From: JANQRA01 sp035762545
GTDB taxonomy: Bacteria > Actinomycetota > Acidimicrobiia > Spongiisociales > ZC4RG35
Reading direction: 5' to 3'
Assembly: GCA_035762545.1 (NCBI GenBank)
Contig: DASTOM010000001.1
Location: 43,717-107,716, forward strand
DNA length: 64,000 nt
Shown here: positions 15,768 to 23,820 of the stretch, piece after piece
Layout: every line of letters starts with the position of its first letter
How positions within the stretch are numbered: position 1 is the first letter of the stretch
Notes under the pieces: generated by a model
What the model saw: only the letters and a program-made list of their open reading frames with translations
What the model was told of the DNA's origin: nothing
The model's database searches: none
Position numbers and translations under genes: made by a program

Positions 15768-17219
15768 ATGTCCAACCGCTACGCCGAGGCCCGCGCTCGA
15801 CTCGCCGAGGTCGTCGGACCGGATGGCCTTGCGGTGATTCCCGCCGCACACGAGGTCATACGGAACTACGACGTTCCCCACCCCTTCCGTCAGGACAGCA
15901 CCTTCTGGTATCTCACCGGTTTCGATGAGCCGGAATCGGTCGCCGTCATCGCACCCGGGCATCCTGACGGTGATTTCACCCTCTTCGTCCGCCCCAAGGA
16001 CCCGGCACAGGAGGTGTGGACCGGGATCCGTGCCGGTACCGAGGGCGCCAAGGAGACCTACGGCGCCGACGCCGCCTACGAGCTCTCTGAGCTCGACGCG
16101 GTCCTGGAGCGGATGATGCATGGTCGTGAGGTGCTCTGGTACACGACCGGGAACGGGGCCTTCGACGACCGGATCGCAGGCATCGTGAAGGCGGCCCGGG
16201 CCCACCGCGAGCGGATGGGGGGAGCGGTCCCATCGGCGGTGCGCGACGTTTCCGTCCCCTTGGGCGAGATGATGCTGTTCAAGAGCGCAGAGGAGGCCGA
16301 CAGTCTTCGTCGCGCCTGTCAGCTGACTGCTGAGGGGCACAAAGAGGCGATGCGCTTCGCCCAGCCCGGTATGTACGAGTACCAGGTGCAGGCCGCCCTC
16401 GAGTACTTCTGGCGGCTGGACGGGTCACGGCGGAACGGTTACGACTCGATCGTCGCCGCCGGGGCAAACGCGTGTGTCCTGCACTACATCGAGAACGACA
16501 GCCAGGTGGCTGATGGCGACCTGATCCTCATCGACGCCGCCGCCGAAGTCGACGGCTACTCGTCAGACATCACCCGAACCTTCCCGGCCAACGGCAAGTT
16601 CTCCGGGCCACAGCTGGCCCTGTACGAGATCGTTCTCGCTGCCCAGCAGAGCGGGCTCGAGCTGTCCACACCGGGCTCATCCCTGAAGACGATCCACGAC
16701 ACAAGCTCCCGGATTCTCGCCGAGGGGATGGTCGATCTCGGTCTCCTTCCCCGATCGGTCGAGGAGGCCCTGGCGATGAACCACCACACGGAGTTCTTCA
16801 TGCACGGCACCAGTCACTGGCTCGGTCTCGACGTGCATGACCGCGGCGCCTACCGAATCGACGGAGTGAGCCGCCCCCTCGAGCCGGGGATGTCCTTCAC
16901 CGTCGAGCCCGGGATCTACGTCGGGCCGGAGAAGGACGAGATCGAGTTGACACTTCTCGAATACGACACCGAAGCATGGAACGAGCGACGGATCCGGTTG
17001 GGTCGTGCCGCCGCCGCCGCTCTGGAGGCCGAGGAGCGGGAGAACGCCGAGAAGATCAAGCACAAGGTCCCGGCCGACTTCATCGGGATCGGAATCCGGA
17101 TCGAAGACGACGTCCTGATCACTGCCGATGGCAACGAGAACATGACCTCGGGCGTCCCGGTCGAGATCGACGAGGTCGAGGCACTCTGCGCCGAGACCTC
17201 AGTTCTACCTTCCAAGTAG
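15768..17219 (+). CDS. pepP: Xaa-Pro aminopeptidase (aminopeptidase P)
   Basis: A 483-residue M24B metallopeptidase that removes an N-terminal residue before proline. The N-terminal creatinase-like domain contains YDVPHPFRQDSTFWYLTG; the pita-bread catalytic domain supplies the two-metal ligands in LIDAAAEVDGYSSDITRTF (two Asp), HGTSHWLGLDVHD (His), FTVEPGIYV (Glu) and GIRIEDDVLITADG (Glu). The last part contains an acidic/basic insertion (AAAALEAEERENAEKIK). ATG 15768 is chosen over 15759 because of the promoter box; the frame is open much further upstream inside the previous gene, but that sequence is not family-like. Confidence 0.92.
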   Translation: MSNRYAEARARLAEVVGPDGLAVIPAAHEVIRNYDVPHPFRQDSTFWYLTGFDEPESVAVIAPGHPDGDFTLFVRPKDPAQEVWTGIRAGTEGAKETYGADAAYELSELDAVLERMMHGREVLWYTTGNGAFDDRIAGIVKAARAHRERMGGAVPSAVRDVSVPLGEMMLFKSAEEADSLRRACQLTAEGHKEAMRFAQPGMYEYQVQAALEYFWRLDGSRRNGYDSIVAAGANACVLHYIENDSQVADGDLILIDAAAEVDGYSSDITRTFPANGKFSGPQLALYEIVLAAQQSGLELSTPGSSLKTIHDTSSRILAEGMVDLGLLPRSVEEALAMNHHTEFFMHGTSHWLGLDVHDRGAYRIDGVSRPLEPGMSFTVEPGIYVGPEKDEIELTLLEYDTEAWNERRIRLGRAAAAALEAEERENAEKIKHKVPADFIGIGIRIEDDVLITADGNENMTSGVPVEIDEVEALCAETSVLPSK

Positions 17220-17223
17220 CCGT

Positions 17224-17886
17224 TCAGACCGCAGCGGGCACCGCGTACAGGGCCACGGCGAGGAAGTGGAACACGCTCGCCAGCACCACGAATACGTGGA
17301 ACAGCTCGTGGTAGGAGAAGGTCCGTGGGAACAGCCTCGGCCGCTTGGTCATGAAGAAGACCGTGCCAACCGTGTAGAAGAGCCCTCCGATCGCGATCAA
17401 GAGGATTGCCCCACCGCCCAGGGACGTCCAGATCATGGGCAGCCAGACGATGACCGTCCACCCCATGACGAGTTGCAGGGTCACGGACAGGCCGGTCGAC
17501 ACGCCGGGTAGGGCGAATTTCAGGGCGATCCCCACGATCGCGATCGTCCACACCAGACCTAGACACAACCAGCGGGCGGCGCCATCGAGGCCGGCGATGG
17601 CGATCGGGGTGAAGGTGCCGGCCACGACGAGGTAGATCATGGAATGGTCGACACGCTGGAGGCGCCGCTTCCACGACTCTCCCCATGGGATCGAGTGATA
17701 GAGGGACGAGATGGTGTACATGGTCAGGAGAGCGATCCCGAAAACAACCGAGCCGATGAGAAGGGCGGTGTTTCCCCAGGTCAGGAAGACGAGATAGAGA
17801 GTGCCGACGAGGGCGGCAACCGCGGCCGTGCCATGAAGGAACCCACGTATCGGGTTCTGCATGCGTCCGAGAGTGACACGCTCCAT
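17224..17886 (-). CDS. Hemolysin III family (PAQR-type) membrane protein
   Basis: A 220-residue protein with seven predicted transmembrane helices. The family signatures are present: SSLYHSIPWGESWKRRLQRVDHSMIYL (the conserved Ser, His and Asp), and at the C-terminus FSYHELFHVFVVLASVFHF with the paired histidines. These motifs form the metal site of PAQR/hemolysin III proteins; the physiological role in bacteria is not settled (membrane lipid homeostasis is suggested). ATG 17886 is preceded by a TATCCT box at an 8-nt distance. It is convergent with pepP and divergent from uppS. Confidence 0.88.
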   Translation of the reverse strand: MERVTLGRMQNPIRGFLHGTAAVAALVGTLYLVFLTWGNTALLIGSVVFGIALLTMYTISSLYHSIPWGESWKRRLQRVDHSMIYLVVAGTFTPIAIAGLDGAARWLCLGLVWTIAIVGIALKFALPGVSTGLSVTLQLVMGWTVIVWLPMIWTSLGGGAILLIAIGGLFYTVGTVFFMTKRPRLFPRTFSYHELFHVFVVLASVFHFLAVALYAVPAAV

Positions 17887-17962
17887 GCACCGACAGGATA
17901 AGCCGCACCGGTCGGTATCCAACCCTCGGGGACTCGGGCTGGCGGTGGGGTAGCGGTACGAT
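17887..17962. promoter_or_regulatory. Divergent promoter region hemolysin III / uppS
   Basis: On the - strand TATCCT (17900-17895) ends 8 nt before the hemolysin III ATG. On the + strand TAGCGG (17951-17956) or the overlapping TACGAT (17957-17962) precedes the uppS ATG, neither with a Shine-Dalgarno. The + strand assignment is the weaker of the two. Confidence 0.5.
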
Positions 17963-18742
17963 ATGACTTCGGATATGGCCCTCGGTCTTCTCTATCGCAT
18001 CTATGAGCGCAACCTGGCGTCGGAGCTCGACCCAGCACGCCTGCCCCGGCACATCGGAGTAGTCCTCGACGGACATCGCCGCCATGCCCGCGCCGAGGGG
18101 CTTCCCTCCTACAGCGTCTCCTATCAGGAGGGTATGAGCCGCTTCGAGGACTTCCTCGGTTGGGCAAATGACCTGAAGATCCCAGCCGTCACCGCCTGGG
18201 TCCTGTCACCGGAGAATCTCTCCCGACCCGCCGAGGAGCTGGACCCCTATTTCGACGTCCTCATCGACCTCTTCGGGCGTCTCCCGGCCGAGTGCGAGCA
18301 GTACGACATGGCGTTGAAGTTCATCGGCAGCCTCGACCTCCTCCCGACCCGTCTCGTCGAGGCGGCGAAGAACGCCGAGGAACAGCACCCACTCGGGTCC
18401 CGGCGACTCAACATCGCCATGGGATACGGGGGCCGGCAGGAGATCGTCGATGCTGCCAAGGACCTCGTTGCCCGCCTCGCCGATGAGGGTGTGCCCGCCG
18501 AAGAGATCGCCGACCACATCGACGCCAATGCCCTCGCCGCCCACATGTACTCGGCCGACCTGCCCGACGCCGACCTGATAATCCGCACCTCCGGTGAGTC
18601 GCGACTCTCCGGATTTCTCCTGTGGCAGTCGGCCTACTCGGAGTTCGTCTTCGTCGACGTCAACTGGCCGGCATTCCGCCGCGTTGACTTTCTCCGCGCT
18701 CTTCGTGACTACGCGGGACGAAGTCGCCGCTTCGGGCAGTGA
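17963..18742 (+). CDS. uppS: Polyprenyl diphosphate synthase (cis-prenyltransferase, UppS family)
   Basis: A 259-residue cis-prenyltransferase that extends allylic diphosphates with isopentenyl diphosphate for cell-wall lipid carriers. Motif I reads HIGVVLDGHRRHAR; the catalytic Asp and the phosphate-binding Arg are kept, but the usual DGNxRW has Asn changed to His and Trp to His. Later motifs are normal: TAWVLSPENLSRP, LNIAMGYGGRQEI and IIRTSGESRLSGFLLWQSAY. An intrinsic-type hairpin follows the stop. The altered motif I makes short-chain products possible, as in actinobacterial Z-farnesyl diphosphate synthases, but the product length cannot be read from the sequence. Confidence 0.9.
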   Translation: MTSDMALGLLYRIYERNLASELDPARLPRHIGVVLDGHRRHARAEGLPSYSVSYQEGMSRFEDFLGWANDLKIPAVTAWVLSPENLSRPAEELDPYFDVLIDLFGRLPAECEQYDMALKFIGSLDLLPTRLVEAAKNAEEQHPLGSRRLNIAMGYGGRQEIVDAAKDLVARLADEGVPAEEIADHIDANALAAHMYSADLPDADLIIRTSGESRLSGFLLWQSAYSEFVFVDVNWPAFRRVDFLRALRDYAGRSRRFGQ

Positions 18743-18746
18743 CGAC

Positions 18747-18770
18747 TGAGGGGGGACGACCCCCTCGAAC
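18747..18770 (+). terminator. Hairpin after uppS
   Basis: GAGGGGG and CCCCCTC arms around ACGA form a GC-rich hairpin just after the uppS stop; there is no T-tract, so it may be a weak or factor-assisted terminator. The following 100 nt to the convergent phosphatase gene hold nothing else recognisable. Confidence 0.5.
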
Positions 18771-18871
18771 CCCCCGCACGTGAGGACCCCGCATTCTGTG
18801 AGGGTTTTTGCCCCGAAACCGGACAGAAATCCCCACAGAACCGGAAGTCGCCCCGATGATCCCTGGTCCTC

Positions 18872-19558
18872 CTACGCCGTGACCATCCCCGGATGGAGGT
18901 GAGTCACATCACCCAGCTGGCGGAGGGAGAAAGCCCACCCTGTGCTCACCCGAAAGGTGGTGAGACGGGAGACTCCGGTGTGGGGTTGACGGAAGCGGTC
19001 CCACTCCCAGGGCACCGGATCGAGTCCGAGGAGATGGCCGAGGATCACGGCGTTGGTCCCGGCATGGGCGACGATCACGACTCGCTTGTTCGGCTCGTCG
19101 ACGTTCCAGAGACGACGATCCTCCGGGTCGAGGGGATGCACGCCGTGGCTGTCCAGCGTGCCGATCAGCCCTCCAACGACCCGTTGATGGAAATCGCGGA
19201 AAGACTCCCCGCCCGGCACACCGTCCCACATGGCGTCGATCTCCCGGAAGTTCGCTTCCTCGAATGCCTTCTCGATCTGCTCGACCGGCTCGCCGTGCCA
19301 TTGCGGCGGGTTCTGGATCTCTTTGAGCCACTCACAAGTCTCTCCGACTATGTGGAGGCCACCGGCCACCGGACCGGCCGTCTCGGCGGCACGGTTCATC
19401 GGCGAAACCCAAAGCTCGTCGACACCGTCGACCTGTGAGAAGCGATGACCCACCCGGGTCGCCTGCTCGCCACCGAGCTCGGTCAGGTGAGGGTCGCTGT
19501 CAACCAGACGATCGGGTGCGAAGTCGGGCTGGCCATGTCTGACTAGGAACAGGTCCAT
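18872..19558 (-). CDS. Histidine phosphatase (phosphoglycerate mutase-like) protein
   Basis: A 228-residue histidine phosphatase. The phospho-accepting His is in FLVRHGQPDF at the N-terminus, the second Arg in ELWVSPMNRAAETA, the catalytic Glu region in GGESFRDFHQRV, and the second His in VVIVAHAGTNAVILGHLLG. The substrate is not evident; members act on phosphosugars, nucleotides or other phosphates. It is convergent with uppS (130 nt apart) and divergent from pyrE (51 nt). Confidence 0.85.
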   Translation of the reverse strand: MDLFLVRHGQPDFAPDRLVDSDPHLTELGGEQATRVGHRFSQVDGVDELWVSPMNRAAETAGPVAGGLHIVGETCEWLKEIQNPPQWHGEPVEQIEKAFEEANFREIDAMWDGVPGGESFRDFHQRVVGGLIGTLDSHGVHPLDPEDRRLWNVDEPNKRVVIVAHAGTNAVILGHLLGLDPVPWEWDRFRQPHTGVSRLTTFRVSTGWAFSLRQLGDVTHLHPGMVTA

Positions 19559-19597
19559 GGCATCACCTTACGTTGCCGATTCGTCACGCTCACCCAA

Positions 19598-19609
19598 TAC
19601 GATGGAGCC
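19598..19609 (+). promoter_or_regulatory. Leaderless -10 box of pyrE
   Basis: TACGAT at 19598-19603 ends 6 nt before the GTG start codon; no ribosome site lies between. Confidence 0.6.
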
Positions 19610-20155
19610 GTGGCCCGCCAAGCGCTCATAAGCCATCTGAAGGAAAACGCTCTTCGCACCGATGGACCGTTCACGCTCCGAAGCGGTGCCGTGTCCGATT
19701 GGTATCTCGACGCCCGGCAGACGACCTTCGATGGCCCGGGCGCCATGCTCGTGGGGGCGGCGGTGCTCGAAGTCCTCGATCCCCGCGCCCGAGCGGTGGG
19801 AGGTATGACGATGGGTGCCGATCCCATCGCCATCGCCACCGCCATGGCCGCCTCCGTGGTGGGACGCGATCTGAAGGCCTTCTCGATCCGAAAGGAGGCC
19901 AAGGACCACGGCATCGGCGGCCGCCTGGTTGGCCCGGTCGACAAGACGTTTCCTGTCGTGGTGCTCGAGGACACCACCACCACGGGCGGAGCGGCGGTCG
20001 AAGCAGCCGAGTACCTGCTCGCCGAGGGTTTCGAGATCGTCCAAGCGGTCGCACTGGTCGATCGCTCGGGGGGACGGGCCGCCGCCAACTTCGAGCGGCT
20101 GGGGATTCCCCACGTCGCTCTGGTCACCCCATCCGACTTCGGGGTGAACGAGTGA
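19610..20155 (+). CDS. pyrE: Orotate phosphoribosyltransferase
   Basis: A 181-residue type I phosphoribosyltransferase that makes OMP from orotate and PRPP in pyrimidine synthesis. Features are SGAVSDWYLDARQTT near the N-terminus, the substrate loop KEAKDHGIGGRL and the PRPP-binding motif VVLEDTTTTGGAAVEAAEYL. It starts with GTG right behind a promoter box and ends with a GTGA overlap with the next gene. No other pyr gene is adjacent. Confidence 0.92.
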   Translation: MARQALISHLKENALRTDGPFTLRSGAVSDWYLDARQTTFDGPGAMLVGAAVLEVLDPRARAVGGMTMGADPIAIATAMAASVVGRDLKAFSIRKEAKDHGIGGRLVGPVDKTFPVVVLEDTTTTGGAAVEAAEYLLAEGFEIVQAVALVDRSGGRAAANFERLGIPHVALVTPSDFGVNE

Positions 20156-20793
20156 CGGTGGTGGTGCGCCGCTCTGCTCTGAGGATGTGGCTGTTGGCGA
20201 TCGCCGGGATCCCACTCCTCGTCATCTCGCTCGACGTGCTGACCGAGAGGCGGATAACCCGTTGGTTGACCGACATCGTCTTCCGCCCCGAGGACGTCCA
20301 GATCTACGAGCCGCGAGACGTGATCTTCGCATGGGCCATGTTCCTCTTCTCCGCGTTCTTGGTCCTCTGGGGTCTCAAGGAGCTGTTCATGCCGGCCAAG
20401 GTCATCGAGTGCACCGACACCGGTCTGGCGCTCAACATCAACGGTCCGTTCCGCAAGCCTTCGGTGATCCCCTGGGAGAACATCAAAGACGTGGGTGGTG
20501 CCGACATCGAGGACGAGGGTGACGTCATCCCTCTGTTCGTGGTGGGTGTCTTCGGACGGGAGGGTCTCCCCGACAACCCGTGGGGGGCGCGCTGGGTCGA
20601 TGACCGGGAGATAGGTGTCCTGGCCGAGGACTGGTCCGAGGATCCCCAGGATGTCGCCGAGAAGGTGGCCGACTATGCCGTCGCCGCAGTCAGGCGAACG
20701 AGGCGGGAAACGACCGCGAGTCTTTGGCAGGGCGGGGGCACCTTGCCCGAGTCCGGGGCCAGCGTATGGCAGGGCGGCGAGGAGGAGGAGTGA
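20152..20793 (+). CDS. Two-helix membrane protein of unknown function
   Basis: A 213-residue protein with two N-terminal transmembrane helices (about residues 12-30 and 58-82) and a cytoplasmic PH-like region (KVIECTDTGLALNINGP, IPWENIKDVGG) followed by a C-terminal tail with two WQGG motifs and an acidic end. I do not recognise the family beyond a possible PH-domain fold. The GTG start overlaps the pyrE stop by 4 nt and the stop overlaps the next gene by 4 nt, so it is translated as part of a pyrE operon. Confidence 0.7.
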   Translation: MTVVVRRSALRMWLLAIAGIPLLVISLDVLTERRITRWLTDIVFRPEDVQIYEPRDVIFAWAMFLFSAFLVLWGLKELFMPAKVIECTDTGLALNINGPFRKPSVIPWENIKDVGGADIEDEGDVIPLFVVGVFGREGLPDNPWGARWVDDREIGVLAEDWSEDPQDVAEKVADYAVAAVRRTRRETTASLWQGGGTLPESGASVWQGGEEEE

Positions 20794-21551
20794 TCCAGGT
20801 CGGGGCGCACACCCCTTCGGAGCAGCCTCTGCTCGAGGCAGAGGAGCGTGATGCCGACCTCGTTCAGATCTTTCTCTCCAACCCCCAATCGTGGAAGAAG
20901 CCGGCGCCCCGTCGCGACGCCGAGGAACTGCGCATGGCCACCATCCCGATCGTCGTCCACGCCCCGTACCTGATCAACGTCTGCGCCGACAACAACCGGG
21001 TGAGGATCCCGAGCCGGAAGATCCTCCAGGACACCTGTGACGCCGCATCCGAGATCGATGCCGAAGCCGTGGTGGTCCACGGCGGGCACGTCACCGGTGA
21101 CGGGCCTCAGGAGGATGGCCTCATCCGATGGCGCAAGGCGCTGGAGACGCTCGACACCGACCGTCAGGTCCTGATCGAGAACACAGCAGGAGGGGACAAA
21201 GCCGTCGCCAGGCGGGTGGAGTGGATCAAACGCCTCTGGGAGGAGATTGGCGAGTTCGGGGTGGGTTTCGTCCTCGACACCTGCCACTCGTGGGCTGGCG
21301 GTGAACCGTTCGACGAGCTGGTGGAAAGGGTGCTGGATGCCACCGGCCGCATCGACCTCGTTCACGCCAACGATTCGAAAGACGAATTCGACTCGAGACG
21401 CGACCGTCACCAGAATCTCGGCGCCGGCGAGATCCCCAAAGAGGAGCTGGCCCGTGCGATCGTCACCGCGGGTGCCCCCGTAGTCGTCGAGACACCTGGA
21501 GGGGCCGCGGAACAGGCGGCGGATATCGAGTGGGTCCGGAGCCTGGTCTGA
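20790..21551 (+). CDS. nfo: Deoxyribonuclease IV (AP endonuclease family 2)
   Basis: A 253-residue TIM-barrel protein of the AP endonuclease 2/sugar isomerase superfamily. Zinc-site motifs of endonuclease IV are present: VQIFLSNPQSW, IVVHAPYLIN (His), VVVHGGHVTGDG (His), VLIENTAGG (Glu), GFVLDTCHSWAGG (Asp, His), and LVHANDSKDEFDSRRDRHQNLGAGEI (His, Asp). It cleaves at abasic sites in base-excision repair. GTG 20790, behind GAGGAGGA, overlaps the previous stop as GTGA. It is slightly shorter than typical Nfo (about 280). Confidence 0.86.
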   Translation: MIQVGAHTPSEQPLLEAEERDADLVQIFLSNPQSWKKPAPRRDAEELRMATIPIVVHAPYLINVCADNNRVRIPSRKILQDTCDAASEIDAEAVVVHGGHVTGDGPQEDGLIRWRKALETLDTDRQVLIENTAGGDKAVARRVEWIKRLWEEIGEFGVGFVLDTCHSWAGGEPFDELVERVLDATGRIDLVHANDSKDEFDSRRDRHQNLGAGEIPKEELARAIVTAGAPVVVETPGGAAEQAADIEWVRSLV

Positions 21552-21553
21552 CG

Positions 21554-21829
21554 ATGGCGATAGGGAGAGCGGAGCGGCGAGCGAGCCGCCGAACCAAGGT
21601 CGCGGTGCTCTTCGCCGATCGCACCGACAGGGCGCTCGACCTCCTCGAACTGCTCGAGCTCGCATGGCACGACGTCTATGGCGACGTGACCCCTCCTGAG
21701 GAGGTGATCGACGACGTGCTCACGGTGAGCCAGGGAACACTGCGAGGCCTCATCCGCGCCGCCCGTCTCGCGGTCGCCGACCATCGTGACCTGAGGCTCC
21801 AGGCCGCGGCGATCCGCTCCGAGCTCTAG
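21554..21829 (+). CDS. Hypothetical 91-residue helical protein
   Basis: A 91-residue, all-helical, charged protein beginning MAIGRAERRASRRTKVAVLF. It contains LELLELAWHDVYGDVTPPEE and ends LQAAAIRSEL. No family is recognised. It follows the nfo-like gene after 2 nt, so it is likely co-transcribed. Its end overlaps a small convergent reading frame by 4 nt. Confidence 0.6.
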   Translation: MAIGRAERRASRRTKVAVLFADRTDRALDLLELLELAWHDVYGDVTPPEEVIDDVLTVSQGTLRGLIRAARLAVADHRDLRLQAAAIRSEL

Positions 21830-21972
21830 ACCGTCACAGGGCTCTTCTGTGCCGCGGCGTAGGCCACGGCGAGAAGTCTCGCCAGCAGATCGCGCTGCTC
21901 GACGTCGGTGCGCTCGGCGGAGGTCTGCACGGCGTCTGACAGACGCATCTGGACGTACTGAATGGAAGTCAT
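21826..21972 (-). CDS. Possible 48-residue small protein
   Basis: A short open frame in the 235-nt gap between two + strand genes. It would encode MTSIQYVQMRLSDAVQTSAE followed by a helical region rich in Ala and Leu, ending QKSPVTV. Codon third positions are GC-rich as in real genes here. There is no clear ribosome site. Both its stop and that of the upstream + strand gene lie in the same 4 nt, as is common for convergent pairs in this window. The call rests on composition only. Confidence 0.4.
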   Translation of the reverse strand: MTSIQYVQMRLSDAVQTSAERTDVEQRDLLARLLAVAYAAAQKSPVTV

Positions 21973-22048
21973 GGGGAGGGGCATTCCCGTTGGATGCTCT
22001 GGCGGCGGCGTCCGGTTCCCCAGCGTGTTGGTGGTTTCCGGGCTCGGG

Positions 22049-22064
22049 TAACCTGAGACGCGAC
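22049..22064 (+). promoter_or_regulatory. Leaderless -10 box of panB
   Basis: TAACCT at 22049-22054 ends 10 nt before the panB ATG at 22065. The spacing is at the long end of the pattern, so a short 5' leader of a few nt is possible. Confidence 0.5.
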
Positions 22065-22901
22065 ATGGCGAAAGTGACAGTCCCGGCGATCAGGGACCGC
22101 AAAGGCGGTCCAAAGATCGCCGTGGTCACCGCCTATGACTACCCGGGCGCCGTGATAGCCGATCGGGCCGGGATGGACATCATCCTCGTCGGCGACTCCG
22201 TCGCCAACGTCGTCCACGGGATGGACACCACCCTCGAGATCGGGATCGACGAGATGATCGTTCACACCCGTGCGGTGAACCGGGCCAAGCCCCAGGCGTT
22301 GGTCGTGGTCGACATGCCGTGGCTCAGTTTCCACATCTCACCTGAGGAGTCGGTCCGCAACGCCGGTCGTCTGGTCCGCGAAGGTGGCGCAGAGGCCGTG
22401 AAGTTGGAGGGGGGACGTAAGCGGCTCCCGGTGGTCGAGGCTCTCCTCGACGCCGAGATCCCGGTGATGGGTCACGTCGGGTTGACCCCGCAGTCGGTGC
22501 ACGCCATGGGCGGCTTCAAGGTTCAGGGCAAGGTCGTCGATGCCGCCCGCGAGCTGATCGAGGACGCCAAGGCGCTCTCCGACGCCGGATGCTTCGCAAT
22601 CGTCATCGAGGGCGTGCCCGACATCCTGGGCGAGTTGATCACCAAGGAGGTCGACGCCCCCACGATCGGGATCGGAGCCGGGCCGCAGACCGACGGCCAG
22701 GTCCTGGTCTTCCACGATGTCCTCGGACTGGGCTCGGGAAAGTACCCCAAGTTCGTGCGTCCCTACGCCAGCCTGGCCGACGAGGCCGTTGCCGCCCTCG
22801 AGCGATACAAAGCCGACGTTCAGAAGGGCGATTTCCCCGGAGACGACGAGAGCTACCACGTCACGGACGAGGTGGCGAGCGAGCTGCTCAAAGACTCCTG
22901 A
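22065..22901 (+). CDS. panB: 3-methyl-2-oxobutanoate hydroxymethyltransferase
   Basis: A 278-residue ketopantoate hydroxymethyltransferase, the first committed enzyme of pantothenate (coenzyme A) synthesis. Motifs: VVTAYDYPGAVIADRAGMD, ILVGDSVANVVHGMDTTLE (metal Asp), VKLEGGRKRLPVVEALLDAEIPVMGHVGLTPQS in three adjoining family blocks, and IGIGAGPQTDGQVLVFHDVLGL. Length is typical. It has its own promoter box and is followed by a translationally coupled lipoprotein gene. No panC or panD is nearby. Confidence 0.94.
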   Translation: MAKVTVPAIRDRKGGPKIAVVTAYDYPGAVIADRAGMDIILVGDSVANVVHGMDTTLEIGIDEMIVHTRAVNRAKPQALVVVDMPWLSFHISPEESVRNAGRLVREGGAEAVKLEGGRKRLPVVEALLDAEIPVMGHVGLTPQSVHAMGGFKVQGKVVDAARELIEDAKALSDAGCFAIVIEGVPDILGELITKEVDAPTIGIGAGPQTDGQVLVFHDVLGLGSGKYPKFVRPYASLADEAVAALERYKADVQKGDFPGDDESYHVTDEVASELLKDS

Positions 22902-23317
22902 GACGTCTCTTCGTTCTGCTTGCCGTCCTCACGGCTTGCGCCGCTCCGACGGTCGAGGGATTCGACAACATCGAGATCTCGATCGCCGACGAGAGGTTGA
23001 CCGTGGCCGAGGCGGCCACCTCCGAGCAGCGTGCGCAGGGTCTGCAGGGTCTCGATGGGCTGCCTGGGGGTCTCGGTGGCATGCTCTTCGAGTTCCCCGA
23101 CGCTCGTGAGACCAGCTTTCACATGCGTACCGTCGGCTTCGATCTCGACATGTGGTGGTTCGACGCCGACGGAGTTCTCATCGGGTCGACCCTCATGGAG
23201 GAGTGCCTCGACGGTGCTTGCGTCAGCTACCCATCGCCCGGGCCGATCAGATGGGCCCTGGAGACCGAGGCCGGTGTCTTCGACTTCGAGATCGGCTCGG
23301 TCTTGGAGACTCCGTAG
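22898..23317 (+). CDS. DUF192-family lipoprotein with probable CTG start
   Basis: A protein of about 139 residues with a short lipoprotein signal (RRLFVLLAVLTAC, lipobox LTAC) and a DUF192 domain: ERLTVAEAATSEQRAQGLQG, GMLFEFPDARETSFHMRT, FDLDMWWFDADGVLIG. DUF192 proteins are small secreted or surface proteins of unknown role. There is no in-frame ATG or GTG between the panB coding region and the signal peptide; the only sensible start is CTG 22898, which overlaps the panB stop as CTGA in the same way as the ATGA/GTGA couplings elsewhere in the window. Confidence 0.8.
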   Translation: MRRLFVLLAVLTACAAPTVEGFDNIEISIADERLTVAEAATSEQRAQGLQGLDGLPGGLGGMLFEFPDARETSFHMRTVGFDLDMWWFDADGVLIGSTLMEECLDGACVSYPSPGPIRWALETEAGVFDFEIGSVLETP

Positions 23318-23416
23318 GAAACTCTTGCCTGAGCGGAGCTCAGGCGGACACTCTCGAATGTGGAAAACGGCTGAGCGCAGTTACCATTCGACCCCTATCC
23401 GGCGACACGCGCCGCC

Positions 23417-23445
23417 GGCCCCTGCTCCACCGAGTTGGTGGGGCC
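23417..23445 (+). promoter_or_regulatory. Bulged hairpin in the rpsF leader
   Basis: GGCC (23417-23420) pairs with GGCC (23442-23445) and CCACC (23427-23431) with GGTGG (23437-23441), leaving a 6-nt 5' bulge and the loop GAGTT, 28 nt before rpsF. A bulged hairpin at this place recalls the S6:S18 autoregulatory leader of rpsF operons, but I cannot confirm the conserved nucleotides. A separate perfect hairpin CCTGAGC-GGA-GCTCAGG lies at about 23330-23346. Confidence 0.35.
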
Positions 23446-23473
23446 TTCCGTATGGATGTCCACAGGAGGTGCA

Positions 23474-23761
23474 ATGCGCGACTATGAACTGATGACGATT
23501 CATCGGCCTGACCTGGCCGAGAATGACGTCGAGGCCAAGATCGGCGAGCTCGAGACCTTTCTCTCGAGCAACGAGGCTGAAGTCACCAAGAGAGACCTCT
23601 GGGGCAAGCGTCGTTTCGCATACGAGATCGACCACCTGAGCGAGGGTTATTACACCGTCGTCTCCTTCAAGGCCGGCGCCGACGCCGTCGCCGGGGTCGA
23701 TCGCATGCTCTCGCTCGCCGACGAGGTAGTCCGCCACAAGATCGTCCGCCTGGGCGACTGA
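23474..23761 (+). CDS. rpsF: 30S ribosomal protein bS6
   Basis: A 95-residue bS6 protein: MRDYELMTIHRPDLAENDVE, then WGKRRFAYEIDHLSEGYYTV and the closing MLSLADEVVRHKIVRL. It binds the 16S rRNA platform together with bS18. ATG 23474 is preceded by AGGAGGTG, one of the best ribosome sites in the window. It leads the conserved rpsF-ssb-rpsR-rplI operon. Confidence 0.96.
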   Translation: MRDYELMTIHRPDLAENDVEAKIGELETFLSSNEAEVTKRDLWGKRRFAYEIDHLSEGYYTVVSFKAGADAVAGVDRMLSLADEVVRHKIVRLGD

Positions 23762-23820
23762 TTGATTCTGTCTCCGCCAACCGGCATAGTCGGTAGCGGG
23801 ACGAATCAGAGGAGAACTCG

